A stretch of DNA of 64,000 bases from JAHQVI01 sp963727575 (lineage in GTDB: Bacteria > Pseudomonadota > Alphaproteobacteria > Rhizobiales > Rhodomicrobiaceae): assembly GCA_963727575.1 (NCBI GenBank), contig CAVSIA010000034.1:57394-121393 (forward strand). The letters are read 5' to 3'. The position numbers were made by a program, and so were the translations under genes. Positions 32,734 to 40,954 of the stretch are shown here, piece after piece. Under the pieces are notes generated by a model. It did no database searches. It was not told the origin of the DNA and was given only the letters and a program-made list of their open reading frames with translations. Position 1 is the stretch's first letter. Each line of letters begins with the position of its first letter.

Positions 32734-33577
32734 TTTGCTGATCGAAGGCTTTGAGGCTCTCCTCGCGGATCTGCTCATGACACTGCCGCCGCAGCCGCAG
32801 GAACGCCTCGTCGCTGACCACCTCGAAACTGCGCGGGCGCGGCAGGTCGACGAGGATGTCGGCGATGATCCGGCCGGGGCTGGCGCTCATCACCAGCACG
32901 CGGTCGCCGAGGAACACCGCTTCGTCGATGTCGTGCGTAACGAAGAGCACGGTGATGCCGAACTCGGACCAGATATCCAGCAGGCTCTCCTGCATCATGT
33001 GCCGGGTCTGGCTGTCGAGCGCGCCGAACGGCTCGTCCATCAGCAGCACGTTCGGATAGGTGGCGAGCGCCCGCGCGATGCCGACGCGCTGCTGCATTCC
33101 GCCGGACAGCTCCGCCGGATAGCGGTTTGCGAATTTGGTCAGCCCGACCATGGCGATCATGGTGTTGGCGATGGATTCCGCCTCCGCGCGGCCGAGAATG
33201 CGCGGCCCGAAGGCGACGTTCTCGCGCACGGTCTTCCAGGGGAACAGCGAATATTGCTGGAACACCATGCCCCGGTCGGGCCCCGGCTCGGTGACCGGCA
33301 CGCCATCGACCAGCACCTGCCCGCTGGTCGGCGCGACATAGCCGGCAACGCTGTTCAGCAGGGTCGATTTCCCGCAGCCGGACGGGCCGAGCAGGCAGAC
33401 GAACTGGCCCGGCGCGATGTCGATCGAGGTCTCCGCGACGGCGAGATGGCGCGCGGCGCCGCTGCCGAAGGCGATGGTGACGTTGCGGATGGCGATGGCG
33501 CCGAGGTCGCGGTGGACCGAGCGGGCGCGCGGCGCGGGTGCCTCCGGCTTACGCTGCATATTGATGACACTCAGCAT
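32726..33577 (-). CDS. ABC transporter ATPase (TauB/SsuB/NrtD type)
   Basis: 283-residue ATP-hydrolysing subunit. Walker A GPSGCGKSTLL, Q-loop MVFQQYSLFPWKTV, signature LSGGMQQRVGIARAL, Walker B NVLLMDEPFGALD and H-loop FVTHDIDEAVFLGD are all intact. The SLFPW and EPFGALDSQTR variants are characteristic of the nitrate/sulfonate/taurine group of importers. It lies 15 bases after the unrecognised membrane protein gene and acts with the permease at 34291-35242 and the binding protein at 35339-36703. Confidence 0.94.
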   Translation of the reverse strand: MLSVINMQRKPEAPAPRARSVHRDLGAIAIRNVTIAFGSGAARHLAVAETSIDIAPGQFVCLLGPSGCGKSTLLNSVAGYVAPTSGQVLVDGVPVTEPGPDRGMVFQQYSLFPWKTVRENVAFGPRILGRAEAESIANTMIAMVGLTKFANRYPAELSGGMQQRVGIARALATYPNVLLMDEPFGALDSQTRHMMQESLLDIWSEFGITVLFVTHDIDEAVFLGDRVLVMSASPGRIIADILVDLPRPRSFEVVSDEAFLRLRRQCHEQIREESLKAFDQQNA

Positions 33578-33592
33578 GGAGCGCTCCTTTGG

Positions 33593-34294
33593 CTATCGGG
33601 CATTGGCGGCGGGCGAGGCATAGTCGAACGACCGGTCCGGCGCTTCGATCGGCCCGGCCTTGCCGAGGCGATGGGCCATGACCAACGCCGTCGCCCCGAG
33701 CAGGACGAAGCCGGCGAGCTTCAGCCACAAGCCCAGCGGCTCCAGCCAGTTCGCGGTCGCCGTGCTCAGCCCCAGCATGGTCAGGCCGACGATCCAGGAT
33801 GGCGCCGCGCAGCAGACCACCCAGGTCATGGTCGCGTTGGTGAGTGCGACCAGCCCCGCGCCGATGCCGGTGGTGGCGACGGCCGCGCCGCCCTCGCCGA
33901 CGCTGCAACTGCGCGTCCGCGCGGCGTTGAGCGCCCAGATCGTCGCCAGGATCATCCCCATCGCCAGAATGACGAGCATCTTTGCCGGCAACAGCGTCAG
34001 GCTCCATTCGGAGATGCCCATGCCGTAGTCGGTGTTGAGATAGCCGATCTCGACCAGCCATTCGTCGCGGGCGATCTGGATCGCGTCGGACAGCGACGGC
34101 GTCGAGGCGAAGATCCGGGCGATGTTTGCGGGCCAGTCGTAGAGCGTGGCGTAGTTGGGCCATTCCTGGAACTGGTAGACCAGCGCCATGAGCAGCCCGG
34201 TATAGTAGAGCACGACCCAGCCCAGGCTGATGGCAAGCCAGCCGAGCGGCCGCGCCCGGATCGCCTGCCACATCGTCGGGAGCGCGCGGGTCAT
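33593..34294 (-). CDS. Integral membrane protein of unknown family, inside the ABC operon
   Basis: I do not recognise this 233-residue protein. It has about five hydrophobic segments: WLAISLGWVVLYYTGLLMALVY, MLVILAMGMILATIWAL, VATTGIGAGLVALTNATMTW followed by VVCCAAPSWIVGLTMLG, and LKLAGFVLLGATALVMAH. The loop between the first and second is rich in aromatic and acidic residues (WPNYATLYDWPANIARIF). It lacks the EAA motif of ABC permeases. Its ATG overlaps the permease stop by four bases (ATGA), so translation is coupled. A second transport component, or a redox-linked membrane protein (note the Cys-Cys pair in WVVCCAAP), are both possible. Confidence 0.8.
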   Translation of the reverse strand: MTRALPTMWQAIRARPLGWLAISLGWVVLYYTGLLMALVYQFQEWPNYATLYDWPANIARIFASTPSLSDAIQIARDEWLVEIGYLNTDYGMGISEWSLTLLPAKMLVILAMGMILATIWALNAARTRSCSVGEGGAAVATTGIGAGLVALTNATMTWVVCCAAPSWIVGLTMLGLSTATANWLEPLGLWLKLAGFVLLGATALVMAHRLGKAGPIEAPDRSFDYASPAANAR

Positions 34295-35242
34295 CGCGTC
34301 CTCCGTTGCCATTTGAGGAACGGCCGCGTCGCCAGCCGCACGGCGTAGGTGGAGCCGGTGCCGAGCAGGCCGATGGTCAGCATACCGACGACGATGTCCG
34401 GATAGTTGATCAGCGAATAGGCGTTCCAGGTGAAATAGCCGATGCCGTACTGGCCGGAGATGATCTCGCCGGCCAGCAGCGAGAACCAGGACACGCCCAT
34501 GCCGATGGCGAGGCCCGCCGCGATGCTGGGGAGCGCGGCGGGCAGCACGACGTGCCGGAAGATCTGCAGTCCGCCTCGCGCCGAGCGAGCGGGCGGCGCG
34601 GACGAGCACTTCCGGCGTCTGCTCCACCCCGTGCAGCGTGTTGAGGATGATCGGGAACAGCGCGCCGAGAAAAGTGATGTAGATGATCGAGCTTTCCTCG
34701 GTCGGCCACATCAGGATGGCGAGCGGAATCCAGGCGACCGCTGGGATCGGGCGGATGATCTCGACATAGGGCATGATCAGGTCGCGGGCGAGGCGCGAGC
34801 GCCCCATGGCGAGGCCGAGCAGGATGCCGACCGCCGTCGCCAGCGCATAGCCGATCAGGATGCGCTCCATGCTGACGCCGATATGGGTGTAGAACTTGCT
34901 GCCCGAGAGGTGGACGAGCAGCGAGGATAGCACCGTTCCGGGGCCGGGGACGTTCTCGAAATTGATGTAGAAGTTGAACTTGGTGGCGACGGCGAGATGC
35001 CAGACCAGCACGCCGAGAGCCAGCGCGCCGAGCCGCAGCGTCCAGGTGCCGATCACGCGAAGCACGGTCAGCACAGGTCCGGGCAGCCGGTCCCGCCAGG
35101 AAAGAGCGTCGACGTCGTCTACTCTGCCATCCTGCACGGCATTCTCAATGGTCTCGTCCTCATGCGCGGGCGCCCGCGGCGTCACCGGCGCGGGCTTGGG
35201 CCCGAATTCGGCCTCCGTGGCTTCGGCGGCGCTGGGCGTCAT
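34291..35242 (-). CDS. ABC transporter permease (TauC/SsuC/NrtB type, one frame break)
   Basis: Reconstructed length 316 residues. A disordered N-terminus of about 65 residues precedes the membrane part (LGALALGVLVWHLAVA, GYALATAVGILLGLAMG, PYVEIIRPIPAVAWIPLAILMW). The EAA loop, normally RAARSLGAxxxxIFRHVVLPAALP, is interrupted: SLGARR is followed one base out of frame by LQIFRHVVLPAALPSIAAGLAIGMG. Removing one base near 34570 restores it. The start at 35242 follows GGAGGAA. Substrate group: nitrate, taurine, sulfonate or a similar anion, by family only. Confidence 0.88.
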
Positions 35243-35338
35243 CGTGCTTTCCTCCTCCGTCCGTGTCGCTGGTCGGGGGAGCGGAGGCGGCGTGTCCGCC
35301 TCGCGCTCCTTGCCGATACCCATCAGCTCTGCCGCGCC

Positions 35339-36703
35339 TTACGAGGCAAAGCCGGCCCAGGCTTCATCGAAGCTGACGACCGTTCCCTTGACCTTCTCGG
35401 CATGCTTTTCCGCCTCGCCCTTGCGCAGGAAGGCGGAGAACGTGCCGTCCGGCGCCTTGACGTAGAACGCAGTCTTGCCGAACAGCTTCAGCCCGGTCTC
35501 GACGTCATAGACATAGGTGGCGTTGAGCTTGGCGCCGGTGGCCTCGAAATCGGCGACCGCCTTGAGAAAGCCCGGCATGTCCGGATAGGTCGAAATGCCG
35601 TCGCGCGAGTGCCAGATCTCCATCGGCAGGCCGGCATGGGCCTTGACCGGATCGACGATCTTGGCTTTGTCGGCTTCGTAGTCGAGGCCCATATCCTTGT
35701 AGGCGGCCTTGACGTAGTCCTCGGTGATCCAGGCTTTGATGTCGAGCGGCGGGATCGCCTTCTCCTTGACCAGCACGCCATGATCGAGTGCGAGCGCATC
35801 CAGCCAGGGCGTCTTGATGGTGGGATCGAGCGTCAGATGGCCGCCCTTGGAGAAGTAGAGATAGAGCACCTCCTTCTCGACGCCGGTCCATTTCTCCATC
35901 ATCTCCGTCGCCTTGAGCGGGTCGGACTGGATCCATTGGCCCGCGTCGTAAACGGCTTCGATGAAGGCGACGACGATTTCCGGATAGTCCTCGGCAAAGT
36001 CCTTGCGGACGACGACGCCGTGCAGATAGGGCACGCCGGTCTCGCTGCCGTCATAGACCTTGCGGCCGGTGCCGCGATACTCCATCAGCTCCGACCAGGG
36101 GCAGAAATCGGAGTGAGCGTCGATCTTGCCCGCCGCGATATTGGCCGCGCCGACCGCCGGCGCCTGGTTCTTGATCTCGAACTTGCCCTGAAGGCCGTTG
36201 TCCTGGGCCGCCTTCAGCAGCATGCCCCAGGCCGCGCTGCCGACCGGCGTCGAGACGGATTTGCCTTCGAGATCGGACAGTTTGTAGATGTCGGACTTGA
36301 CCGGCACGACGATGGCGTTGCCCGAGCCCTTCATGTTGTAGCCGGTGCCGGACACATAGAGCGTGCGCAGGCTGTCGGTCGCCTGGAATTTCGCGCCGTT
36401 GACGACCAGCGGATAGTCGCCCATCACGCCGAAATTCAGCTTGTTGGCCAGCATCTGGTTGGTGATCGGGCCGCCGGAGGAATAGTCGCTCCAGGAGATG
36501 TTGTATTCGATGTCCTTGTACTTGCCGTCATGCGGCAAGCGCTTTTCGAGGAATTTCATCTCCTTCACGACGATGCCCGCCGTGTAGGTATCGGTGCACA
36601 TGCTTTGGTGGCCGATTGCGATGTCGATGGTCTTTGCCGAAAGGTCCGTCGTCGCGAGCGCGAGAAGACCGGCGCCGGCGATTAGTGTCGATTTCAAGCG
36701 CAT
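35339..36703 (-). CDS. ABC transporter substrate-binding protein (TauA/NrtA-like)
   Basis: 454-residue periplasmic protein, longer than TauA or SsuA (about 320) and nearer NrtA/CmpA size. Signal peptide: KSTLIAGAGLLALATTDLSA. The mature part starts IDIAIGHQSMCTDTYTAGIVVKEM and has the family segment NKLNFGVMGDYPLVVNGAKF, which corresponds to the phosphate/sulfonate-binding fold. A Cys in SMCTD and another in DFCPWSELMEYRG are unusual for a simple anion binder and could bind metal or form a disulfide. GGGGAGC precedes the ATG at 36703. Gene order (binding protein, permease, membrane protein, ATPase) indicates one importer. Confidence 0.9.
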   Translation of the reverse strand: MRLKSTLIAGAGLLALATTDLSAKTIDIAIGHQSMCTDTYTAGIVVKEMKFLEKRLPHDGKYKDIEYNISWSDYSSGGPITNQMLANKLNFGVMGDYPLVVNGAKFQATDSLRTLYVSGTGYNMKGSGNAIVVPVKSDIYKLSDLEGKSVSTPVGSAAWGMLLKAAQDNGLQGKFEIKNQAPAVGAANIAAGKIDAHSDFCPWSELMEYRGTGRKVYDGSETGVPYLHGVVVRKDFAEDYPEIVVAFIEAVYDAGQWIQSDPLKATEMMEKWTGVEKEVLYLYFSKGGHLTLDPTIKTPWLDALALDHGVLVKEKAIPPLDIKAWITEDYVKAAYKDMGLDYEADKAKIVDPVKAHAGLPMEIWHSRDGISTYPDMPGFLKAVADFEATGAKLNATYVYDVETGLKLFGKTAFYVKAPDGTFSAFLRKGEAEKHAEKVKGTVVSFDEAWAGFAS

Positions 36704-36982
36704 GGGCAGCTCCCCTGTATGAACGAGCACTTGTCCAACTTTGCACTCATTAAGAGCAAGGCTCGTGCCAAACGGGTTTTGCCGGGTGTCGATTTGTCGT
36801 AATCCATTGGATGGGTTGGAGTTTTTCAAATTCCAGCGTGCGCGCGTCCTGCCCAGCCGATGACCGTGCACCCACCCGTGACGCTGCTTTGCGCAAGGCT
36901 TCGCGGCCAGAACAAGCAGCTTTCGCGGGGCCGTTAATACAAGTATGGGACAGGGACGAAATCCGCGGCTCATGCCAGACGC
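36704..36982. promoter_or_regulatory. Putative promoter/operator region of the ABC operon
   Basis: A gene-free stretch of 279 bases sits between the terminator after the GntR gene and the binding-protein start. ACTTGTCCAACTTTGC (near 36730) and TACAAGTATGGGACAG (near 36938) carry loosely inverted half-sites that could be bound by the GntR regulator. Only sequence position supports this. Confidence 0.35.
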
Positions 36983-37006
36983 AAAAACGCTCCCCGGAGG
37001 GAGCGT
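36983..37006 (-). terminator. Rho-independent terminator after the GntR gene
   Basis: ACGCTCCC and GGGAGCGT form a perfect eight-base stem with a four-base loop; in the minus direction it is followed by TTTTT. It lies 44 bases after the GntR stop and divides the minus-strand block into two transcription units. Confidence 0.85.
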
Positions 37007-37049
37007 AACATTAAGGCACAATTGGATTTTCCGCCGCCCGCAACGGTCG

Positions 37050-37808
37050 CTACCAGCGACCGAGCCTCGCCCGGAACTGCATGGCGTCGAGGCGGGCGTA
37101 AATGCGCTCATAGTCGATGCCGCGGCCGGTGCTGTCATGGGTCAGACGGCGGATGCGCAGCACCTGTTCCTTCGGCTTCACGCCGATCAGCGCGGCCTGA
37201 TAGTCCGACGCCGGGACGACGTCGATGGTCAGGTCGGCAAAGCCGAGCTCGGTGTCGAGCTGACGTTCGAGCAGGACGAAGACATCCTCTTTCGCTAAGT
37301 CGAGCGTCGTCAGGCGGCGGCCGATGTCGACGGGGAAGAAGCTGACGTCGAGCGAAACGATGGTGTCGCCTGCGATGCGGAGCCGCTCGATCCGCGTCAC
37401 GGTCTCGCCGGTCTCCAGGCTGAGCGCGTCGGCGACCTCGCGGTTCGCCGGCTTTTCCATCATGTCGAGCACGTCGGAGCGGGTTTCGACGCCGAACGGC
37501 GCCATGATCTCGCCGAAACTCTGCAGGCGCTGGAGATTGTGGATCGCGGTGAGGCGGCTGACGAAATAGCCCTTGCCGCGCTGGCTCTCGATCGCCCCGA
37601 TCCGACGCAGATCGTCCAGCGCCTGCCGTACCGTCACCCGCGAGCAGCCGAACTGCGCCATCAGCTCATGCTCGCTGGGAAGCTGCTCGCCGCGCGCGAA
37701 ATCCCCCGCCGCGATGTGCGCGCTCAGCCATCGGCGGATGGCGACATATTTCGGCGTGCGGTTCGCTGTCACCGTCTTCTGGCATGGCTGGAGGTCGGAC
37801 ATGGACAT
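37050..37808 (-). CDS. GntR-family regulator with UTRA ligand domain (HutC group)
   Basis: 252 residues. The N-terminal winged helix is clear: KYVAIRRWLSAHIAAGDFARGEQLPSEHELMAQFGCSRVTVRQALDDLRRIGAIESQRGKGYFVS. The rest is a UTRA effector domain with SFGEIMAPFGVETRSDVL, TVTRIERLRIAGDTIVSLDVSFFP and DVVPASDYQAALIGVKPKEQVLRIRRLTHD. HutC-type regulators are usually repressors released by a pathway metabolite, so it probably senses the substrate or product of the neighbouring flavoprotein system. The ATG begins on the base after the HEAT gene TAA, so the two are tightly coupled. Confidence 0.92.
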   Translation of the reverse strand: MSMSDLQPCQKTVTANRTPKYVAIRRWLSAHIAAGDFARGEQLPSEHELMAQFGCSRVTVRQALDDLRRIGAIESQRGKGYFVSRLTAIHNLQRLQSFGEIMAPFGVETRSDVLDMMEKPANREVADALSLETGETVTRIERLRIAGDTIVSLDVSFFPVDIGRRLTTLDLAKEDVFVLLERQLDTELGFADLTIDVVPASDYQAALIGVKPKEQVLRIRRLTHDSTGRGIDYERIYARLDAMQFRARLGRW

Positions 37809-38784
37809 TTAGCGGCTCGCCGCGGCTCCGTCACTCAGTTGCTGCCGCGCCCAGCGGGCGTTTTTGCGCACTTCCGGGTCCGGATCGTCGAGCACGGCTT
37901 CCAGGAAAGGCGCCGCCTGGCGGTCGCCGATCTCGCCCAGGGCGAAGGCGGCTTCCTTGCGCAGATTGGCCTGCTGGTGCTTGAGGCTCTCGGCAATGCC
38001 GGGAACCGCCGCCGCTATCTTCAGGCGGCCAAGGCTGCGGACGGCCTTCAGCCGCACCTGCCAGAATTCATCCGCCAGCGCCGTGCGCAGCTTCTCCTCC
38101 GCCGACGCGCTCCAGGCCATCTTGCCGAGCGTTTCGGCGGAGATCTCGCGGACCATCCAGTCGCTGTCGGCGAGTGCGGTGGTGATCGCCTCCGCGGACG
38201 TGCCCATCTCCGAAAACGCCAACGCGCTGACGGCGGCGCGGCGCACATGCGGGTCGGCGTCCTTGGTGGCGGCCTTCAGCGCCGGGATCGCCTCTTCCAT
38301 TTTCAGAAAGCCGATCACGCCGACTGCCTGGACACGCACGCCCGGATCGGCGTCCCGCAAGGCATCGAGCGCGGGCTTCAGCGCATCCTTGCGGCGCAGT
38401 TCCTTGAGGCCCCGCAAGGCGTTCATGCGGACGAAGGCAGACGAGTGCTCCACCAGCGGCAGAAGCGGGTCGGCCGAGGCTGCGTCTTTCAGCTCGGCCA
38501 TGCTATCCGCCGCCGCCCTTGCGACGTCCATCTTCGGATCGACCAGCGCGCGGGCCAGCGCTTCCGCCGCCTCCGGTCCGTCGAACTCGCCGAGCGCCTG
38601 CGCGGTCTGCTCGCGCACGCCGCTGTCGGGATCGTCCGAGCATTTCTGCCAGCAGCGCCACCGCTTCCGGGTCGCCGCTATCGGCCAGCTCCATCACCGC
38701 GACACGGCGCTCGCCGGCATCGGAGGCTTTCAGCCGCTCGGCAATGTCTTCCAGGTCGTTATAGGCTTCGAACGGATCGGACAT
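37809..38784 (-). CDS. HEAT-repeat (PBS lyase-like) protein (one frame break)
   Basis: The N-terminus (MSDPFEAYNDLEDIAERLKASDAGERRVAVMELADSGDPEAVALLAEML) is in one frame and the rest, DPDSGVREQTAQALGEFDGPEAAEALARALVDP onward, in another. Dropping one G at 38636-38637 joins them into 324 residues. The protein is made of about nine 30-residue HEAT-like helical pairs of the phycobilisome-lyase E/Z type, each with an A(L)xDxDxxVRxxA core. Such proteins act as scaffolds or metal-centre assembly factors and have no catalytic residues. Its position between the ferredoxin (seven-base gap) and GntR suggests a maturation or scaffolding role for the flavoprotein/Fe-S complex. Confidence 0.85.
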
Positions 38785-38791
38785 CGGCGCC

Positions 38792-39025
38792 TCATTTCAG
38801 GAGGTAGGGAATGTTGACGGTGACCGCGCCGGTCGGGCAGTCAGCCTCGCAGGGCATGCAGTACCAGCACTCATCATAGGCCATATAGGCCTTGCGGGTC
38901 TCGTCGCTGATGCGCAGCACGTCGAGCGGGCAGACATCGACGCAGACGGTGCAGCCCTTCTCGGCAATGCATTTCGCCTCGTCCACAACGACCGGGACAG
39001 TGGTGCTGAACGTCGCCAATGGCAT
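38792..39025 (-). CDS. 2x[4Fe-4S] ferredoxin, AprB-like
   Basis: 77 residues. Two cluster motifs: C19-x5-C25-x2-C28-x3-C32-P and C53-x2-C56-x2-C59-x3-C63-P. The first motif with its longer loop and the second motif reading DECWYCMPCEADCPTGAV resemble the N-terminal half of adenylylsulfate reductase beta subunit AprB (CWECYSCVKxCP), but the AprB C-terminal half is missing. It probably carries electrons to or from the flavoprotein encoded 169 bases upstream. Confidence 0.9.
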   Translation of the reverse strand: MPLATFSTTVPVVVDEAKCIAEKGCTVCVDVCPLDVLRISDETRKAYMAYDECWYCMPCEADCPTGAVTVNIPYLLK

Positions 39026-39074
39026 GGTGTGTCTCCTGAATTCTGGCTTCTAATGAGCGTGCCGCTTTGTCTCA

Positions 39075-39183
39075 ACGTCGTCCCGGAAAGCGCTCTGGCG
39101 CTTATCCGGGACCGCTCGCCCCGCAACCCATGCAATGCCACGGTGAGGGTCGAGGAGGCCCCGGCTCGAAGGCCGGGGCGACG
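39075..39183. repeat. Dispersed palindromic repeat between flavoprotein and ferredoxin genes
   Basis: GTCGTCCCGGAAAGCGCTCTGGCGCTTATCCGGGACCGC holds two nested hairpins (CCCGGA/TCCGGG and AAGCGC/GCGCTT), then CCCCGGCTCGAAGGCCGGGGCGAC follows. Compare 1013-1131. The unit lies inside an otherwise tight operon and may affect relative expression of the two genes. Confidence 0.55.
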
Positions 39184-39194
39184 GCGGATCAAGT

Positions 39195-40937
39195 CTAACC
39201 GGCCGCCCGGATGCGCTGCTTGTCGTAGAGGTCCTTCTCCTCGTCGGCGATCGGCACGACGTAATCCTCGACGGCGCGCTTCTCGCTCACCATCACGCCG
39301 TCCTTCTTCGACAGCAGCGTGTGGCAGAACCAGTCCTCGTTGTTCTTCTCCGGATAGTCGGTCCGCAGATGATAGAGGCCCCAGCGGCTCTCGGTCCGGT
39401 ACAGCGAGGCGTGGGCGGCCATGTCGGCGCAGTCCATGATCGAGGCGGCTTCGAGGGCGCGCATCAGCTCATGGGCATTGCGGGCGATCATGTGATTTTC
39501 CATGTCGTCGCGGACCTCGGAGAAGCGCTTCTGGGCCAGCTCGTATTTCATCGTCACTTTCGGCGGCTGGAGATAATCGTTCACCAGGCGGCGGGTCTTG
39601 TATTCGATCTGGTTCGCCGGAATGCCGTCCTCGCGCTTCGTCGGAGCGAGCACGCGCTCCTTTTCGACCGCGATATCGGCGGCGTCGAAATCGGCGAAGT
39701 CCACTTCCTGCGCGTAGGACATCGCGTCCTCGCCGGCGATCGAGCCATTGGTGAAGGCGCCGAGCATGTAGTTGTGCGGCACGCTGGCCATGTCGCCCGC
39801 CGCATAGAGGCCCGGCACGGTCGTGCGGGCGAACTCGTCGACGAACACGCCCGAGGCGCTGTGTCCCGAGCAGAAACCGATCTCGGAGATGTGCATCTCG
39901 ATCATCTCGCGGCGGTAGTCGGTCGTGCGGTTCTCGTGAAAGTCGCCGCGCGTCGGGCGCTCGACCTTGTGCAGCGTGTTCTCGATCTCGCTGATCGTGT
40001 CTTCATGCAGGTGGTTCAGCTTCAGGAACACCGGCCCCTTGCCCGACTGCAGCTCGTTGAAGAATTCGAGCATCATCTGGCCGGACCAATAGTCGCATTC
40101 GATGAAGCGCGCGCCCTCGTTGTTGGCGGTGTAGGCGCCATAAGGACCGGCGACATAGGCGCAGGCGGGACCGTTATAGTCCTTGATCAGCGGGTTGATC
40201 TGAAAGCATTCCAGGTTCGCAAGCCCCGCGCCGGCGTGATACGCCATCGCATAGCCGTCACCGGAATTGGCGGCGTTCTCGTAGGTGCCGAACATGTAGC
40301 CGGAGGTCGGCAGTCCGAGCCGCCCGGCAGCGCCCATGCACAGCACCACCGATTTCGCCTTGATCACCAGGAACTCGGCCGTCCGCGTGTTCACGGCGAT
40401 GGCGCCGGCGATGCGGCCGTCCTTGCCGGTCAGCAGACGGGTCGCCATGTAGCGGTTGGAGATCAGCAGCCGCGCCCGGCGGAGCTGGCGGTAAAGGGCC
40501 TTCTTCACCGTCTCGCCATTCGGCATCGGCAGGACGTAGGTGCCGATATGGTGCACCTTCTTGACGTCGAAATCGCCGTTCTCGTTCTTCAGGAAACGGA
40601 TGCCGTAGCTGTCCAGCTCCTCGATGATCGAATAGCAGTTCTCGGCATATTTCAAGACCGGCTTCTGATCGACGATGCCGTCATTGGCGATGGTGATTTC
40701 CTTGGTGTACTGCTCCGGCGTCGCATAGCCGGGGATCACCGCGTTGTTCAGCCCGTCCATGCCCATGGAGATCGCGCCGGAGCGCTTCACATTGGCCTTC
40801 TCCAGGAGGATGACGGTCGCATTCGGGTTCTTGCGCTTGGCCTTCAGCGCGGCCATCGGGCCGGCCGTGCCGCCGCCGATCACCAGCACGTCGCACGATA
40901 CTTCCGACATGCCGTCCGTGATCTGATCCATGGTCAT
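39195..40937 (-). CDS. FAD-dependent oxidoreductase, AprA/fumarate reductase flavoprotein-like
   Basis: 580 residues. The FAD-binding Rossmann motif is CDVLVIGGGTAGPMAALKAKRKNPNATVILLEKANVKRSGA with Gly21-Gly26, followed by SMGMDGLNNAV, close to the ERSGAVAQGLSAIN segment of adenylylsulfate reductase alpha subunit. The second FAD segment is GLYAAGDMASVPHNYMLGAFTNGSIAGEDA, as in AprA/FrdA. The C-terminal helical domain ends SRWGLYHLRTDYPEKNNEDWFCHTLLSKKDG. The usual fumarate reductase active-site pattern is not obvious, so fumarate is an unlikely substrate. AGGAGAATTGC precedes ATG 40937. With the AprB-like ferredoxin downstream it forms an AprBA-like pair of unknown substrate. Confidence 0.9.
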   Translation of the reverse strand: MTMDQITDGMSEVSCDVLVIGGGTAGPMAALKAKRKNPNATVILLEKANVKRSGAISMGMDGLNNAVIPGYATPEQYTKEITIANDGIVDQKPVLKYAENCYSIIEELDSYGIRFLKNENGDFDVKKVHHIGTYVLPMPNGETVKKALYRQLRRARLLISNRYMATRLLTGKDGRIAGAIAVNTRTAEFLVIKAKSVVLCMGAAGRLGLPTSGYMFGTYENAANSGDGYAMAYHAGAGLANLECFQINPLIKDYNGPACAYVAGPYGAYTANNEGARFIECDYWSGQMMLEFFNELQSGKGPVFLKLNHLHEDTISEIENTLHKVERPTRGDFHENRTTDYRREMIEMHISEIGFCSGHSASGVFVDEFARTTVPGLYAAGDMASVPHNYMLGAFTNGSIAGEDAMSYAQEVDFADFDAADIAVEKERVLAPTKREDGIPANQIEYKTRRLVNDYLQPPKVTMKYELAQKRFSEVRDDMENHMIARNAHELMRALEAASIMDCADMAAHASLYRTESRWGLYHLRTDYPEKNNEDWFCHTLLSKKDGVMVSEKRAVEDYVVPIADEEKDLYDKQRIRAAG

Positions 40938-40954
40938 GCAATTCTCCTGATGCT

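Noticed and set aside
39195..40937. Succinate dehydrogenase or fumarate reductase SdhA
   Set aside because: No SdhB, SdhC or SdhD genes are nearby, and the small ferredoxin partner and AprA-like motifs do not fit complex II.
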